A DNA stretch of 48,829 nt from Flammeovirgaceae bacterium UBA1842 (GTDB lineage: Bacteria; Bacteroidota; Bacteroidia; Cytophagales; Cyclobacteriaceae), in assembly GCA_002338655.1 (NCBI GenBank), contig DDIU01000043.1, positions 1 to 48,829 of the forward strand. Direction: 5' to 3'. Position numbers and translations under genes: made by a program. Below the pieces are notes generated by a model. That model saw nothing but the letters and a program-made list of their open reading frames with translations, was not told the DNA's origin and did no database searches. Below are positions 1 through 8,947 of the stretch, in pieces; position 1 is the first letter of the stretch, and each line of letters opens with the position of its first letter.

Positions 1-44
1 TTCTGACACTTTTTGCATTCGCCCAAAAAGTGCCCAAAAACGCT

Positions 45-101
45 TGCCAGAATAACCCTTGCCACCCCCTGCAGAGCCTACACTTGCCTGGTATTCTGGC
101 A
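45..101. repeat. Inverted repeat at left edge
   Basis: TGCCAGAATA at 45-54 is the exact reverse complement of TATTCTGGCA at 92-101, with a 37-base spacer. On the minus strand the right half also contains GGCTCAGTGGGTTGA, which resembles a tRNA D-arm, but no full cloverleaf can be drawn. It may be a decayed tRNA-like or mobile sequence. The rest of 1-261 shows no gene that I can support. Confidence 0.4.
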
Positions 102-261
102 GTCAACCCACTGAGCCATCGGATGGCTTTGAATATGAAAGGATATCACTGATAAATTTCCTGCCTTCCAAGAGTCAAGCTTGATTTGATTCATAGAAAA
201 ACCTAATTTCATCGGCCACAACGCACTAGTAGCGCAGTGCACTAAACTTAATGTAAACCGA

Positions 262-1014
262 ATGTTTAAACACCAAGGCAAAAGCAGGACACTAAAACAT
301 AATCTGCGAATTGCGAGGGTTCTGTCATTAGTAGCGGGAATTGTAAATGTCACAGGCTTTTTGACTTTTAAACAACTGACCACCCACGTTACGGGTCATT
401 TTTCCCACTTTATTAATGATGTTGGTGATTTAGAGTTTTGGAAAGGTGCAATTTATTTACTGTACATTCTCTCTTTTCTCTTTGGGTCATTTTTATCCAG
501 CTTCCTAATAATCAACTTTAGGGAAAATAAAAGACTAAATGCTTACCTACTACCAACATTAATTGAATGCTTGATTTTGACATCAATTGGGCTTCTAAGC
601 AATTTTATCGAAATAGAATTTTCTGATATAATAGTTTGCCTACTGCTTTTTACAATGGGACTGCAAAACTCATTTGTTACTAAAATTTCAAATACCGTGG
701 TACGAACAACACACCTTACGGGTCTTTTTACCGATTTGGGCATTGAGATTTCACAGATGTTCTTCCCCAAATTATACCCACAAAGGGAAAGCCTAAAGGC
801 TAATATTAAGTTGAGAGCTTATATTATTCTATACTTTTTTGCAGGCGGAATAATCGGTGGGATTTTCTATTCACAATTGAATTTGAAATTAAACACATTG
901 ATTGTTGGGGCTTTGATTTTACTTATTAGTTTATTTTATAATAACATAAGGTATAAATTAATAAAAGCTAAAAGAAGGTATAATCAAAAACAACTACGTG
1001 CCTCCAACGTTTAA
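262..1014 (+). CDS. YoaK/DUF1275-family membrane protein
   Basis: A 250-residue integral membrane protein with about six hydrophobic segments. The N-terminal half has the DUF1275 (YoaK) pattern: a first helix ending in an AGIVNVTGF stretch, then the conserved THVTGHFS segment near residue 40 and the related TVVRTTHLTGLFTD segment near residue 145. The family is widespread and its function is not settled; a transport role has been proposed from its fold. The length is normal for the family. The ATG at 262 is the first start of the frame. Its stop overlaps the convergent polA stop by four bases (TTAA at 1011-1014), so the pair shares no terminator space. I see no operon partner upstream. Confidence 0.8.
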   Translation: MFKHQGKSRTLKHNLRIARVLSLVAGIVNVTGFLTFKQLTTHVTGHFSHFINDVGDLEFWKGAIYLLYILSFLFGSFLSSFLIINFRENKRLNAYLLPTLIECLILTSIGLLSNFIEIEFSDIIVCLLLFTMGLQNSFVTKISNTVVRTTHLTGLFTDLGIEISQMFFPKLYPQRESLKANIKLRAYIILYFFAGGIIGGIFYSQLNLKLNTLIVGALILLISLFYNNIRYKLIKAKRRYNQKQLRASNV

Positions 1015-3818
1015 TGTGCCTTTAACCAGTTGTCACCCACACCTGCCTCTACCTCTAGGGGTACTTCAATTTTAACAGCGTTCATCATCAGGTCAATGAT
1101 TTTTGGCTTCACTTTGTCCACCTCATTTTTAGGCACTTCAAATACCAATTCATCATGCACTTGCATGATCATTTTGGTATTTAGTTTCTCTGCTTTCAGC
1201 CATTGCTGGATGTTGATCATGGCCAGTTTAATGATATCAGCCGCACTTCCCTGAATTGGGGCGTTGATCGCATTTCTTTCCGCATAACCACGCATGGTGG
1301 CATTGCGGGAGTTGATATCACGTAAGTACCTACGCCTGCCCATGATCGTTTCCACAAACTCATGTTCTTTGGCTTTGGCAATGCTGGCATCCATGTACTT
1401 TTTGATGGACGAAAACTCTTTGAAATAAGCACTGATGATATCATTGGCTTCAGACCGGGAGATGCTTAGGTTTTGCGCCAAACCAAAAGCTGATATACCA
1501 TAGATGATTCCAAAGTTAACTTCCTTGGCTTTTCTTCTCATGCCAGCATCCACATCTTCCAACGGCACATCAAATACCTTGGCGGCTGTAGTGGCATGGA
1601 TATCACGCCCATTTTTAAAGGCTTCTATCATGGTTTTATCTTCAGCGAAAGAAGCGGCAATACGCAATTCTATTTGGGAATAATCGGCAGATAAAAGCAC
1701 ATGATTGTCGTCCCTTGGCACAAACGCCTTTCTGATCTCACGTCCTTTTTCTGTACGAATGGGTATGTTCTGTAAGTTAGGATTATTGGAGCTTAATCTT
1801 CCGGTTGCCGCTATTGCCTGACCATAATCAGTATGCACCCTACCATCCCGTGGACTGATCATTTTCGGCAGAGCATCTACATAGGTGGATTTCAGTTTCT
1901 GATATTCCCTGAATTCCAATATTTTATTGGCGATTTCATGTTCGTTGGCCATTTTACTCAAGATCTCCTCACCTGTGGCATATTGACCAGATTTCGTTTT
2001 TTTGGGTTTATCGGTCAGCTTTAGTTTATCAAAAAGAATTTCCCCCAGCTGTTTCGGTGAAGCAATGTTAAATTCTACCCCTGCAATAGAAAAAATTTCA
2101 TCTTGTACACGAAGGCTTTCAGCCTGTAGTTCTTTCGACATGGATGCCAAGGCTTGCTCATCAATTTTAACTCCTTCAAATTCCATTTCGGCTAATACCA
2201 GTGCCAATGGGTGCTCTATTTCATTGAGCAGTTTTTCCATATTGACTGCCTTTATTTCCTCAGCAAGCTTCTGTTTCAACTGGAAAGTAATATCAGCATC
2301 CTCTCCGGCATACTCCACGATTTCATCAGGCCGCAAGTCCTTCATGTTTTTTTGCCGTTTGCTGTTTTTGGCTCCCAACAATGAGCTGATGGGTACGGGC
2401 GAATAGTTGAGGTATTGTTCTGCCATCACGTCCATACCGTGGCGGGTTTCAGGCTCTATTAGGTAATGTGCCAGCATTGTATCGAATATCGGCCCTTGTA
2501 CATCAATACCATATTTCTTCAGCACCAAAACATCGTATTTAATGTTTTGCCCGATTTTAAGTATTTTGTCACTTTCAAGAACCTCGGTAAACTCTTGAAT
2601 TATTGCTTGTGCTTTATCAAAGTCGTCAGGAACAGGCACATAATAAGCATCGCCTTTAAAATAGGAGAAGGCAATCCCTACAACATTGGCTTCCACGGCA
2701 TCGATACCGGTAGTTTCCGTATCAAAACAAAACTCATCTTGTGCCTTTAAGTATTCAATCAGTGATTTTCTTAACTCAGCAGTATCTATTAGTTGATAAT
2801 TATGGGTGACCGTTTTGATGGTATCCATTTTCGCGGGAGGCGATTCATCCAGCTCAAGGGCACTTTTACTTTCAGCGCTGAACATGTCCAATTGTCCTGA
2901 TGTTGATGCCGCAGCTCCTTGGGTAACGGTTGTTGGTTCGGTATTAAATACACGTTTCAGTAAAGTTCTAAACTCAAGCTCCTCGAATATGGGCTTTAAC
3001 TTCTCCTCATCTGCTCCTGTATATTCAAGTTCCTTTTCATCAAACTCAACGGGAACATTGATGTTTATTGTAGCAAGCTCTTTGGATAGTAGGCCCTGTT
3101 CACCGAACTCCTCCACCTTCTCCTTCATCTTACCTTTGAGTTGATCAGTATTCTTGAGTAGCTCCTCTATTGAGCCATATGCTTTGATAAATTTAGAGGC
3201 CGTTTTGGGCCCCACGCCTGGTATTCCTGGTATGTTGTCAACGGAATCCCCCTGTAAGCCCAACATATCAATAACCTGATCGATTCGATCGATATCCCAC
3301 TTTTTTAAAACATCTTCAATACCCATCACATCAACGGCATTTCCCATAAAAGCAGGTTTATAAAGGAAAATGTGTTCTTCAACGAGCTGACCAAAATCCT
3401 TATCAGGGGTCATCATAAAAACCTCAAACCCATTCCTAGCGGCTTTTTTTGCCAACGTTCCTATGATATCGTCCGCCTCAAACCCATCCTTTTCTATCAC
3501 AGGTATATTGAATGCGCGCACAATGTCTTTAACTATTGGCACTGCTATCTTAATGTCTTCCGGGGTCTCCTCCCGTTGCGCTTTGTAAGCAGGATATTGC
3601 TCATGCCTGAAGGTGGGTGCGGAGGTATCAAATACCACTGCAATGTGCGTGGGCTTTTGTTTTTGCAAAACTTCGAGCATGGTGTTGGTAAACCCCAACA
3701 TAACACTTGTGTTTAAGCCTTTTGAGCTAATTCTTGGTGTTTGGCTAAAGGCAAAATGGGCTCGATATATTAACGCATAGGCGTCAAGTAGGAATAGTTT
3801 CTTCTCAGGTTTGCTCAT
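1011..3818 (-). CDS. polA: DNA polymerase I
   Basis: Replicative gap-filling and repair polymerase that removes RNA primers and extends DNA; cytoplasmic. At 935 residues it is full length. Residues 1 to about 290 form the 5'-3' exonuclease domain, with the metal-binding GFEADDIIG motif and the helix-hairpin-helix GIPGVGPKTA. A linker follows, then a 3'-5' exonuclease domain that keeps the catalytic FDTETTG motif (about residues 365-371), so proofreading is probably active, unlike in Taq polymerase. The polymerase domain has motif A DYSQIELR (about 709), motif B RRKAKEVNFGIIYG and motif C QVHDELVFE (about 884). The ATG at 3818 gives the usual short N-terminus. It is transcribed away from the palindrome-rich gap at 3819-4354 and seems to be a single-gene unit. 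Confidence 0.98.
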   Translation of the reverse strand: MSKPEKKLFLLDAYALIYRAHFAFSQTPRISSKGLNTSVMLGFTNTMLEVLQKQKPTHIAVVFDTSAPTFRHEQYPAYKAQREETPEDIKIAVPIVKDIVRAFNIPVIEKDGFEADDIIGTLAKKAARNGFEVFMMTPDKDFGQLVEEHIFLYKPAFMGNAVDVMGIEDVLKKWDIDRIDQVIDMLGLQGDSVDNIPGIPGVGPKTASKFIKAYGSIEELLKNTDQLKGKMKEKVEEFGEQGLLSKELATININVPVEFDEKELEYTGADEEKLKPIFEELEFRTLLKRVFNTEPTTVTQGAAASTSGQLDMFSAESKSALELDESPPAKMDTIKTVTHNYQLIDTAELRKSLIEYLKAQDEFCFDTETTGIDAVEANVVGIAFSYFKGDAYYVPVPDDFDKAQAIIQEFTEVLESDKILKIGQNIKYDVLVLKKYGIDVQGPIFDTMLAHYLIEPETRHGMDVMAEQYLNYSPVPISSLLGAKNSKRQKNMKDLRPDEIVEYAGEDADITFQLKQKLAEEIKAVNMEKLLNEIEHPLALVLAEMEFEGVKIDEQALASMSKELQAESLRVQDEIFSIAGVEFNIASPKQLGEILFDKLKLTDKPKKTKSGQYATGEEILSKMANEHEIANKILEFREYQKLKSTYVDALPKMISPRDGRVHTDYGQAIAATGRLSSNNPNLQNIPIRTEKGREIRKAFVPRDDNHVLLSADYSQIELRIAASFAEDKTMIEAFKNGRDIHATTAAKVFDVPLEDVDAGMRRKAKEVNFGIIYGISAFGLAQNLSISRSEANDIISAYFKEFSSIKKYMDASIAKAKEHEFVETIMGRRRYLRDINSRNATMRGYAERNAINAPIQGSAADIIKLAMINIQQWLKAEKLNTKMIMQVHDELVFEVPKNEVDKVKPKIIDLMMNAVKIEVPLEVEAGVGDNWLKAH

Positions 3819-3886
3819 GTTTATAAAGGTAGGAAAGCACAGGTAAATATGAGGAAGGATAGTCGATAAAAAAAGCAGTAAATCCT

Positions 3887-3910
3887 ATTCGACATTCGCA
3901 ATGTTCGAAT
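3887..3910. repeat. ATTCGACATT palindrome, copy 1
   Basis: The left arm ATTCGACATT and the right arm AATGTTCGAAT pair through a CGC loop with one bulged base. It is the same element as at 4103-4125 with one inserted base. It probably belongs to a dispersed REP-like family, though no transposase is nearby. Confidence 0.65.
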
Positions 3911-4102
3911 TATCCGTGTGGGTTTTTTTAATCTCAGGATAATAATAAGATAAGGAGAAGTACAACTACGATTTTATCGATTCTCCAATGCACAATTTCA
4001 GTTGTTAAACCCCTGAGGGGTTTTGTTGGATGGCCTTCTAATTATTCATCTTTAATCCCATCAGGATTAGGGGGTGATTTCGGCACGCTTAACATACATA
4101 CT

Positions 4103-4125
4103 ATTCGACATTTGCAATGTCGAAT
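4103..4125. repeat. ATTCGACATT palindrome, copy 2
   Basis: Perfect 10-base arms (ATTCGACATT and AATGTCGAAT) around a TGC loop. It lies 193 bases from the end of copy 1, in the same polA-msrA spacer. Two near-identical palindromes in one gap point to an interspersed repeat rather than to a terminator of either flanking gene. Confidence 0.7.
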
Positions 4126-4354
4126 GATTGCCATAGGGTTTTAAATCCGTCTTTCCTTCTTGAAGGTAATGTAAACCGCAGGTAATCAGTATAGCGCTAC
4201 TTAGTGGTTCTTGTTTCTAGTCCCTTCCAGGAGACTGATCAGGCAGAAAGAAATTGAAAATGGCCTGAAATCCCAAAGGGATTTAATATTAATAATAGTA
4301 TTTCTCCCTAAAATAACCCAAAGGGGTTTAACTTCAGAAAAGCTCTAAACCAGA

Positions 4355-5020
4355 CTACTTTTTATACTCAGGCTTCAAATAATCATGATACTCCTTTACA
4401 AACTTCTCCACCTTTGGTCGGGAGACAGCATAGACGTACGACTGATTGGGATGCAACTCATAATAATTCTGATGATAATCTTCTGCTGGATAGAAAGTAG
4501 TAAAGGCCGTTATTTTAGTTTCAATTTTTGAATCGTATTTCCCTGATTTATCAAGGTACTCTTTTCTGGCTATGGCTAGGCTCTTCTCCTCTTCTGTTCG
4601 ATAATAAATTTCAGAACGGTATTGTTTACCGATATCGGGCCCTTGACGGTTAAGTTGTGTAGGATCATGACTTGCAAAAAACATTTCAACTAACATTTTA
4701 TAGCTCACCACTTTGGGGTCATAGGCTATTCTTACTGCCTCAGCGTAATTGGTAAGTCCGGCACCTACTTCCTGGTAAGTAGGGTTCTTTTTCGTTCCAC
4801 CTGCATATCCAGAGATTACGTCAACTACCCCATTGACTCGCTCAAAAACAGCTTCTGTACACCAAAAACAACCACTGGCGAAGTAAGCGGTATCCAATTG
4901 AGCCGCTACTTCAGGTGAGATTGTCTTTTTCTCTTTGGATTGGTTTTCATTTGGCTTTGCTGCGCAGCAAACAAATAGTAGACTTGTTAAAAGCAGAGCC
5001 GGTGTATTTAATAGGTTCAT
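4355..5020 (-). CDS. msrA: Peptide-methionine (S)-S-oxide reductase, lipoprotein form
   Basis: Reduces the S-epimer of methionine sulfoxide in damaged proteins, using thiol reductants. The MsrA core is clear: the active-site motif GCFWCTE about 50 residues in, the SGYAGG loop, and the HDPTQLNRQGPDIGKQYRS segment that shapes the substrate pocket. The 221-residue protein begins with a hydrophobic signal ending FVCCAAK, which reads as a lipobox, so the enzyme is probably membrane-anchored and exported; a charged linker follows. There is no extra recycling cysteine near the C-terminus, so recycling probably uses the second Cys of the CxxC-like motif or an external partner. It stands alone between gene-free stretches. 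Confidence 0.93.
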   Translation of the reverse strand: MNLLNTPALLLTSLLFVCCAAKPNENQSKEKKTISPEVAAQLDTAYFASGCFWCTEAVFERVNGVVDVISGYAGGTKKNPTYQEVGAGLTNYAEAVRIAYDPKVVSYKMLVEMFFASHDPTQLNRQGPDIGKQYRSEIYYRTEEEKSLAIARKEYLDKSGKYDSKIETKITAFTTFYPAEDYHQNYYELHPNQSYVYAVSRPKVEKFVKEYHDYLKPEYKK

Positions 5021-5186
5021 TTTTGGCTGTTTTTATAGTTCATAGTAACTGTAACTAAAGAAGAAGCCCTAATGTTTCAATTTTAATGACGTGAAAACGA
5101 CATTACATAATTAATAACTTATCTGGTTTCAAGTATGAAAATTAGAAACTTCCAATATACACTGACTTGCTACCAGTCATTTTTGT

Positions 5187-5324
5187 ATAATATTTGCAAA
5201 AAGTACTTTACGAGAATTTTGGCAGAAGCATGCTGATTCAGAACAGTACCTAAAAACATGGTATGATACTACGAAAAACAGTTTTGAGGTTAACAAATTT
5301 ATTTGGATTCATCAAGGAGTCTAA
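5187..5324 (+). pseudogene. HigB-type toxin remnant
   Basis: Read from 5196, the frame gives AKSTLREFWQKHADSEQ and then YLKTWYDTTKNSF before drifting and stopping at 5322-5324. This is the N-terminal part of HigB-type mRNA interferase toxins (PF09907 family), as I remember the family. Intact members are about 95-100 residues and start just before VIAKSTLREFW. Here the two codons in the start region are ATA ATA (5187-5192), so the start codon is lost. The C-terminal half, which holds the conserved GNxYRLV and GTHxEYD parts, is absent, and no HigA antitoxin follows. It is a dead fragment in the 370-base gap between msrA and the glycosyltransferase gene. The rest of that gap shows no gene. Confidence 0.65.
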
Positions 5325-5328
5325 AATA

Positions 5329-5378
5329 CTTGCCAACGATTAGCATGAGCATATATGCTTCACGGCTATATTGGCAAG
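5329..5378 (-). terminator. Nested hairpin after GT-C gene
   Basis: The outer stem CTTGCCAA (5329-5336) pairs with TTGGCAAG (5371-5378). Inside it TAGC (5341-5344) pairs with GCTA (5365-5368), and AGCATATATGCT (5348-5359) is self-complementary. It begins 12 bases past the stop of the minus-strand glycosyltransferase gene and is followed on that strand by TATTTTAG. It is plausibly a terminator, though the loop is long. Confidence 0.4.
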
Positions 5379-5390
5379 CAAGAAAGTGAC

Positions 5391-6998
5391 TTATCTCGGC
5401 TCCAGCCTAAACACAAAAGCCGTTTCATCTTTATGAACCCGTGGGTTGAGTACATGCAAAAGCTTATCAAACAATGATGGGGTAATGGCCTTCTCAAAGA
5501 CCATCTTCTTATCGGGAAAAAGTGTATTCAAAGCTAGCTGCCGCTCAATCAAATTTTCCTCCCTGATCATGATCACATGACTGGGTACTTTTTCTACAAA
5601 ATCAAGTTCACATTTTAGTGTTTCAATGCTTTCGTTTTTTGACTTCTCAAAAATCACCCTGTAATCATCTGCCAAATAGCCTTTGTTTTTCACCAATTCG
5701 GCCTTACCGGTAAATTTCCAAAACAACTCTTCATAATTGGAAGTATTTTTTCCGAGATAATAGGCGGGTACTTCCTTAATGTTTGATGAAGCACTTTCAA
5801 CGATTAATGATTTCACATCAGCAGTACTTTCCAAATAGGACAAAGGCTCTATTCGGTCTTTTTTGGAATAGGTAAATGCCAAAGCGAAACCGGCTATGAC
5901 ATTCATGAGCCAGAAGAGATTCCAAGAATACTTCAAAAATACTTTACTACTCCACCAGCCCGATGAGGTTTTAACTAACTGGTACCAACCAATGGAACCG
6001 AGGATAATGAAGAAGGGGAAAAATGGAATAATAAACCGCTCCTGCTTATTGGGGAAAAGCGAATGGACCACAAAGAACAAAATGGCTGCCCACCAAAGTT
6101 CTGGGCTCACTTTTCTTGATCTTATAAACCCAACCAATAAAAACACACTAACAGGTGGAACCGTAAAGCCCATAACTGTAAGAAAATACCTATAAATGGG
6201 GCCAGTGCTGTAGTTGAAGGCATTATTGGCATTGTAATCAAAATAGGCCACAATAGACTGAAGTGGGTATTCCCAAAAGATGACATCTGGAATACCTATT
6301 ATCACCAGAACTACTAACAAGAACCCAACAATAATGGCGATAGATTCACGCCATTTGCCTTTTAATAAAATTACGATGCCAAGGCCACCGGTCAATATCA
6401 TAATATGGTAGCGGAACACGAAGGATAAACCAAATAACATCCCCGCAAATAACCAGCTACTCAATTTTTCTGGTCGCTTTAATACGTAATAAAAAGCTGC
6501 CAACAACGGTGGTAAACAGACCATTTCCACTAGGTTTTTGACCCCTAGGTAGGGGAAAAACCAAAGTAAGGCAGTAAGCAACCCTGCTAATTTTGCTTCT
6601 TCCTTGCCACTTAACAGTTCCGTGATTTTATAGATGAGGCTGACCACCAAAAGGGAATAGAAGGCATGTACCAACCTGATAAATATCATTTTAATCTGTG
6701 GATCTACTATCCTGAGAGATTCTAAAATATAAATAAAGGTGGCATTGATGCCCACATAAAACATACTATGATTAGGGGGAATGTCGTCAGCAATCCAATG
6801 CGGGATGCCATCAATCCAATCCTGAGCAACTCGGATAACATCGAAGTGGTCATCATGAAAAGCATATCCCTTAGAAAATATGGCCGCTAATACCCTGATT
6901 ACAAGTGCAATAAGTAAAATGACTTGTAGCGGGTTTTTGTCCCATGAAGGCCTCCACCAAGAGATCTGATATTTTGTGTTATCAACTAAGTCAGACAT
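5391..6998 (-). CDS. GT-C glycosyltransferase, GT22/mannosyltransferase-like
   Basis: A polytopic membrane protein of 535 residues, with about ten hydrophobic helices up to about residue 390 and a soluble C-terminal tail of about 150. The first extracytoplasmic loop has an acidic HDDHFD motif (about residue 48), the place where GT-C enzymes keep their catalytic acid. The segment PNKQERFIIPFFPF (about residue 315) matches the H/N-K-E-RF signature of the GT22 (Alg9/PIG-B type) family. Such enzymes move sugars from a polyprenyl-phosphate carrier onto a glycolipid or glycan outside the inner membrane; the acceptor here is unknown. The acyltransferase gene lies 41 bases upstream on the same strand, so the two may be cotranscribed. 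Exact family placement is less certain than the GT-C fold. Confidence 0.75.
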   Translation of the reverse strand: MSDLVDNTKYQISWWRPSWDKNPLQVILLIALVIRVLAAIFSKGYAFHDDHFDVIRVAQDWIDGIPHWIADDIPPNHSMFYVGINATFIYILESLRIVDPQIKMIFIRLVHAFYSLLVVSLIYKITELLSGKEEAKLAGLLTALLWFFPYLGVKNLVEMVCLPPLLAAFYYVLKRPEKLSSWLFAGMLFGLSFVFRYHIMILTGGLGIVILLKGKWRESIAIIVGFLLVVLVIIGIPDVIFWEYPLQSIVAYFDYNANNAFNYSTGPIYRYFLTVMGFTVPPVSVFLLVGFIRSRKVSPELWWAAILFFVVHSLFPNKQERFIIPFFPFFIILGSIGWYQLVKTSSGWWSSKVFLKYSWNLFWLMNVIAGFALAFTYSKKDRIEPLSYLESTADVKSLIVESASSNIKEVPAYYLGKNTSNYEELFWKFTGKAELVKNKGYLADDYRVIFEKSKNESIETLKCELDFVEKVPSHVIMIREENLIERQLALNTLFPDKKMVFEKAITPSLFDKLLHVLNPRVHKDETAFVFRLEPR

Positions 6999-7039
6999 AT
7001 CAACTTTTAAAACTCAAATTAAACGCAAACCTACATTTT

Positions 7040-8104
7040 TTAATTATCCGAACCTTTCCGTGGGTTGCTTAAAATCGGGAAGGAGATTATTGAGAAAATA
7101 AAATAAGCCAGACCTACCCATCCATCTAAAAAATGGGTTACTATAATTGCTTGCAGCAAGTAAAATATTGGAAATACGGTGATCCCAACGCAAAACTTAA
7201 TTGATGCGATCATTACTGGGTCTTTTATTTTCGCTTTTATCCAGCTCCAAATTGTCAAAGGCAATAGATTATTGAACCATATAGGTGCTTTTAGAATCTT
7301 GATTAAAGCCGAAAATAAGCCCGTATTGCTACTTTTCGATCCACTTGGTTCTTTTTGATCCCCAAGGTTTTTCAACTTCAGGTTTGTTTCCAATGGATTT
7401 AAGTAATCAGGGTTGCCGGCTTCCAACCTTGTTATTTGTTCAATATAATCAGCTGCGTTTTCAACGTGCGTGATCAATGTTTTCAGTCGGTTAGCAGTAG
7501 CCTCTTTAAGTGTCAGGGAAGCTTTATTAAAGTCATCATCAACATAGTCAGCCGCATTTATAGGTTTCCCAAAGTAGAGGCTTACACTCCCTCTGTAATA
7601 CTGATGATGAGTATAGTTAAGTCCAACGGGCACTATTTTCAAGTTTAATTTTGGATTGTCTGCAAGTGCACTAAATACGATTCTGGTAAACCCCTTGCTT
7701 AATGGCCGAAGCCTACGCTGTAGGTTATGATTACCTTCGGGGAAAATCATAAGGCCTTCTTCATTGAGCAGTATTTGCTTGCATTTATCCAAAATCTCGT
7801 CATTTTTTGACATTGATTGCCTACCATCTGTTATTCTATAAATAGGCATCATGTAAATTAGGGCAAGCATTTTTTTTACAATTGGCCTTTTGAACACATC
7901 AGCCCGTGCAACAAAATGGGTTTTACGCTGAATTTGTGTTACAAGAAGTAGTGCATCTATCAGTGCATTTTGATGATTGGCCACAAATAATACCGCCCCG
8001 TTGTTGGGGATGTTTTCTTTACCTACCACCTTAATTTTTCTAAAAAAAAGGTGCAAACCAAAATTTACGTATTGCTTAAGGGATTGATAGAATAGCTTAT
8101 GCAT
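7040..8104 (-). CDS. PlsC-type 1-acylglycerol-3-phosphate acyltransferase family protein
   Basis: A 354-residue lysophospholipid/glycerol-phosphate acyltransferase-like protein. The catalytic histidine sits in NHQNALID (residues 43-50); the spacing to Asp is five rather than the textbook four, a variant I associate with some fungal-type and Bacteroidota members. FPEGNHN (about residue 122) is the second block, and VPVGLNYTHH with LYFGKPI forms the later blocks. The last ~90 residues contain two or three hydrophobic helices, an extension beyond the minimal PlsC core. It would acylate a glycerolipid at the inner membrane, but the substrate cannot be told from sequence. It lies four bases after the transporter gene and 41 bases before the glycosyltransferase gene, all on the minus strand, so a three-gene unit is likely. 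Confidence 0.82.
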   Translation of the reverse strand: MHKLFYQSLKQYVNFGLHLFFRKIKVVGKENIPNNGAVLFVANHQNALIDALLLVTQIQRKTHFVARADVFKRPIVKKMLALIYMMPIYRITDGRQSMSKNDEILDKCKQILLNEEGLMIFPEGNHNLQRRLRPLSKGFTRIVFSALADNPKLNLKIVPVGLNYTHHQYYRGSVSLYFGKPINAADYVDDDFNKASLTLKEATANRLKTLITHVENAADYIEQITRLEAGNPDYLNPLETNLKLKNLGDQKEPSGSKSSNTGLFSALIKILKAPIWFNNLLPLTIWSWIKAKIKDPVMIASIKFCVGITVFPIFYLLQAIIVTHFLDGWVGLAYFIFSIISFPILSNPRKGSDN

Positions 8105-8107
8105 CTT

Positions 8108-8947
8108 CTAAGCTGACTGTAAAGTGTATTTTGACCAAAGCATTCCCAAGGTCAGGCCCGAAATAATATGCCAAATTCCCCACCAGGCAGCAATCATGGC
8201 CATTCCTCCTAGCCCGTGGAAGAAGGAGAATATCAATAAGAGCCCAAGTCCTGAATTTTGAATCCCCGTTTCAATAGTAATGGATTTTCGGTCATCGTCT
8301 GACAGGCCAAATATGGTGGCCATGGAATAACCACATGTAAAAGCCAGTGCATTATGCACAAATACGATCAATACCATAAATTGGAAATACTCCAAAAAGA
8401 TTGAAATGTTATTGGAGAAGGCCACCAGCACAAAGGCGATAAAAATAATGATGGATATTGGTTTGAGCCATTTCATCAATATTACGGCTGTTTTTGGGTA
8501 GTAGTGCCTTACCAACATACCTAATGTCAAAGGTATGGCCAATATCAAAACGATGGTTTGGAAAACCTCAAATGTATCGATACTAACCGCAGTTAATATT
8601 GCGGCTGTTGGGGGGTACAGACTTGCCCAAAAACTTAAATTAAACGGAGTCATGAATATGGCCGCAACCGTTGAAATTGCTGTAAGGCTTACAGAGAGGG
8701 CTACGTTTCCCCGAGCAAGGGAAGTCATGAAATTGGAAACATTGCCACCTGGACAAGCCGCTACTATCATCATTCCCATAGCAATACTTGGCCGGGGCTC
8801 TATTACCAGCACCAATAGGAAAGTAAGCAAAGGAAGAACGAGGAATTGTGAAACCACCCCAACAATGGCTGGCTTTGGGACTTTGGTCAGACGAAGGAAA
8901 TCGGCCAACCTCAAATCCAAGGCCACGCCAAACATGATTACTGCCAA
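8108..8947 (-). CDS. Bile acid:sodium symporter (BASS) family transporter; start unclear
   Basis: A sodium-coupled organic anion transporter of the BASS (SBF) family, with about nine hydrophobic helices. The family marks are IMFGVALDLR near the N-terminus, the CPGGNVSNF motif on the discontinuous helix, and ETGIQNSGLGLLL near the C-terminus. Bacterial relatives carry bile acids, pantoate or keto acids; the substrate here is unknown. The first usable start is the TTG at 8947, or the ATG at 8935. However, coding resemblance runs further upstream to a stop at 9017-9019, spelling TIDAVQLNFNSESLWALNL, the expected family N-terminus, and no ATG, GTG or TTG occurs in it. The codon where a start would be expected is ATA (9002-9004). 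The gene is either started at a rare codon or damaged at the start. Confidence 0.82.
   Translation of the reverse strand: MAVIMFGVALDLRLADFLRLTKVPKPAIVGVVSQFLVLPLLTFLLVLVIEPRPSIAMGMMIVAACPGGNVSNFMTSLARGNVALSVSLTAISTVAAIFMTPFNLSFWASLYPPTAAILTAVSIDTFEVFQTIVLILAIPLTLGMLVRHYYPKTAVILMKWLKPISIIIFIAFVLVAFSNNISIFLEYFQFMVLIVFVHNALAFTCGYSMATIFGLSDDDRKSITIETGIQNSGLGLLLIFSFFHGLGGMAMIAAWWGIWHIISGLTLGMLWSKYTLQSA

Larger units (their letters stand above)
3819..4354. other. Gene-free spacer rich in small palindromes
   Basis: This 536-base stretch between the polA start and the msrA stop has no supported coding frame. Besides the two ATTCGACATT palindromes listed separately it holds four short hairpins: AAACCCC-TGA-GGGGTTT (4007-4023), TAATCC-CATCA-GGATTA (4053-4069), AAATCCC-AAA-GGGATTT (4268-4284) and AACCC-AAA-GGGGTT (4315-4328). 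The last lies just past the msrA stop and could help end that transcript. The density suggests an accumulation of REP-like elements. Confidence 0.6.

Noticed and set aside
78..383. 101-residue minus-strand frame at the left edge
   Set aside because: Half of it is antisense to the DUF1275 gene and its product has no domain or signal pattern.
2002..2406. 134-residue plus-strand frame inside polA
   Set aside because: It is the antisense shadow of the polymerase gene, rich in Ser and Cys as such shadows usually are.
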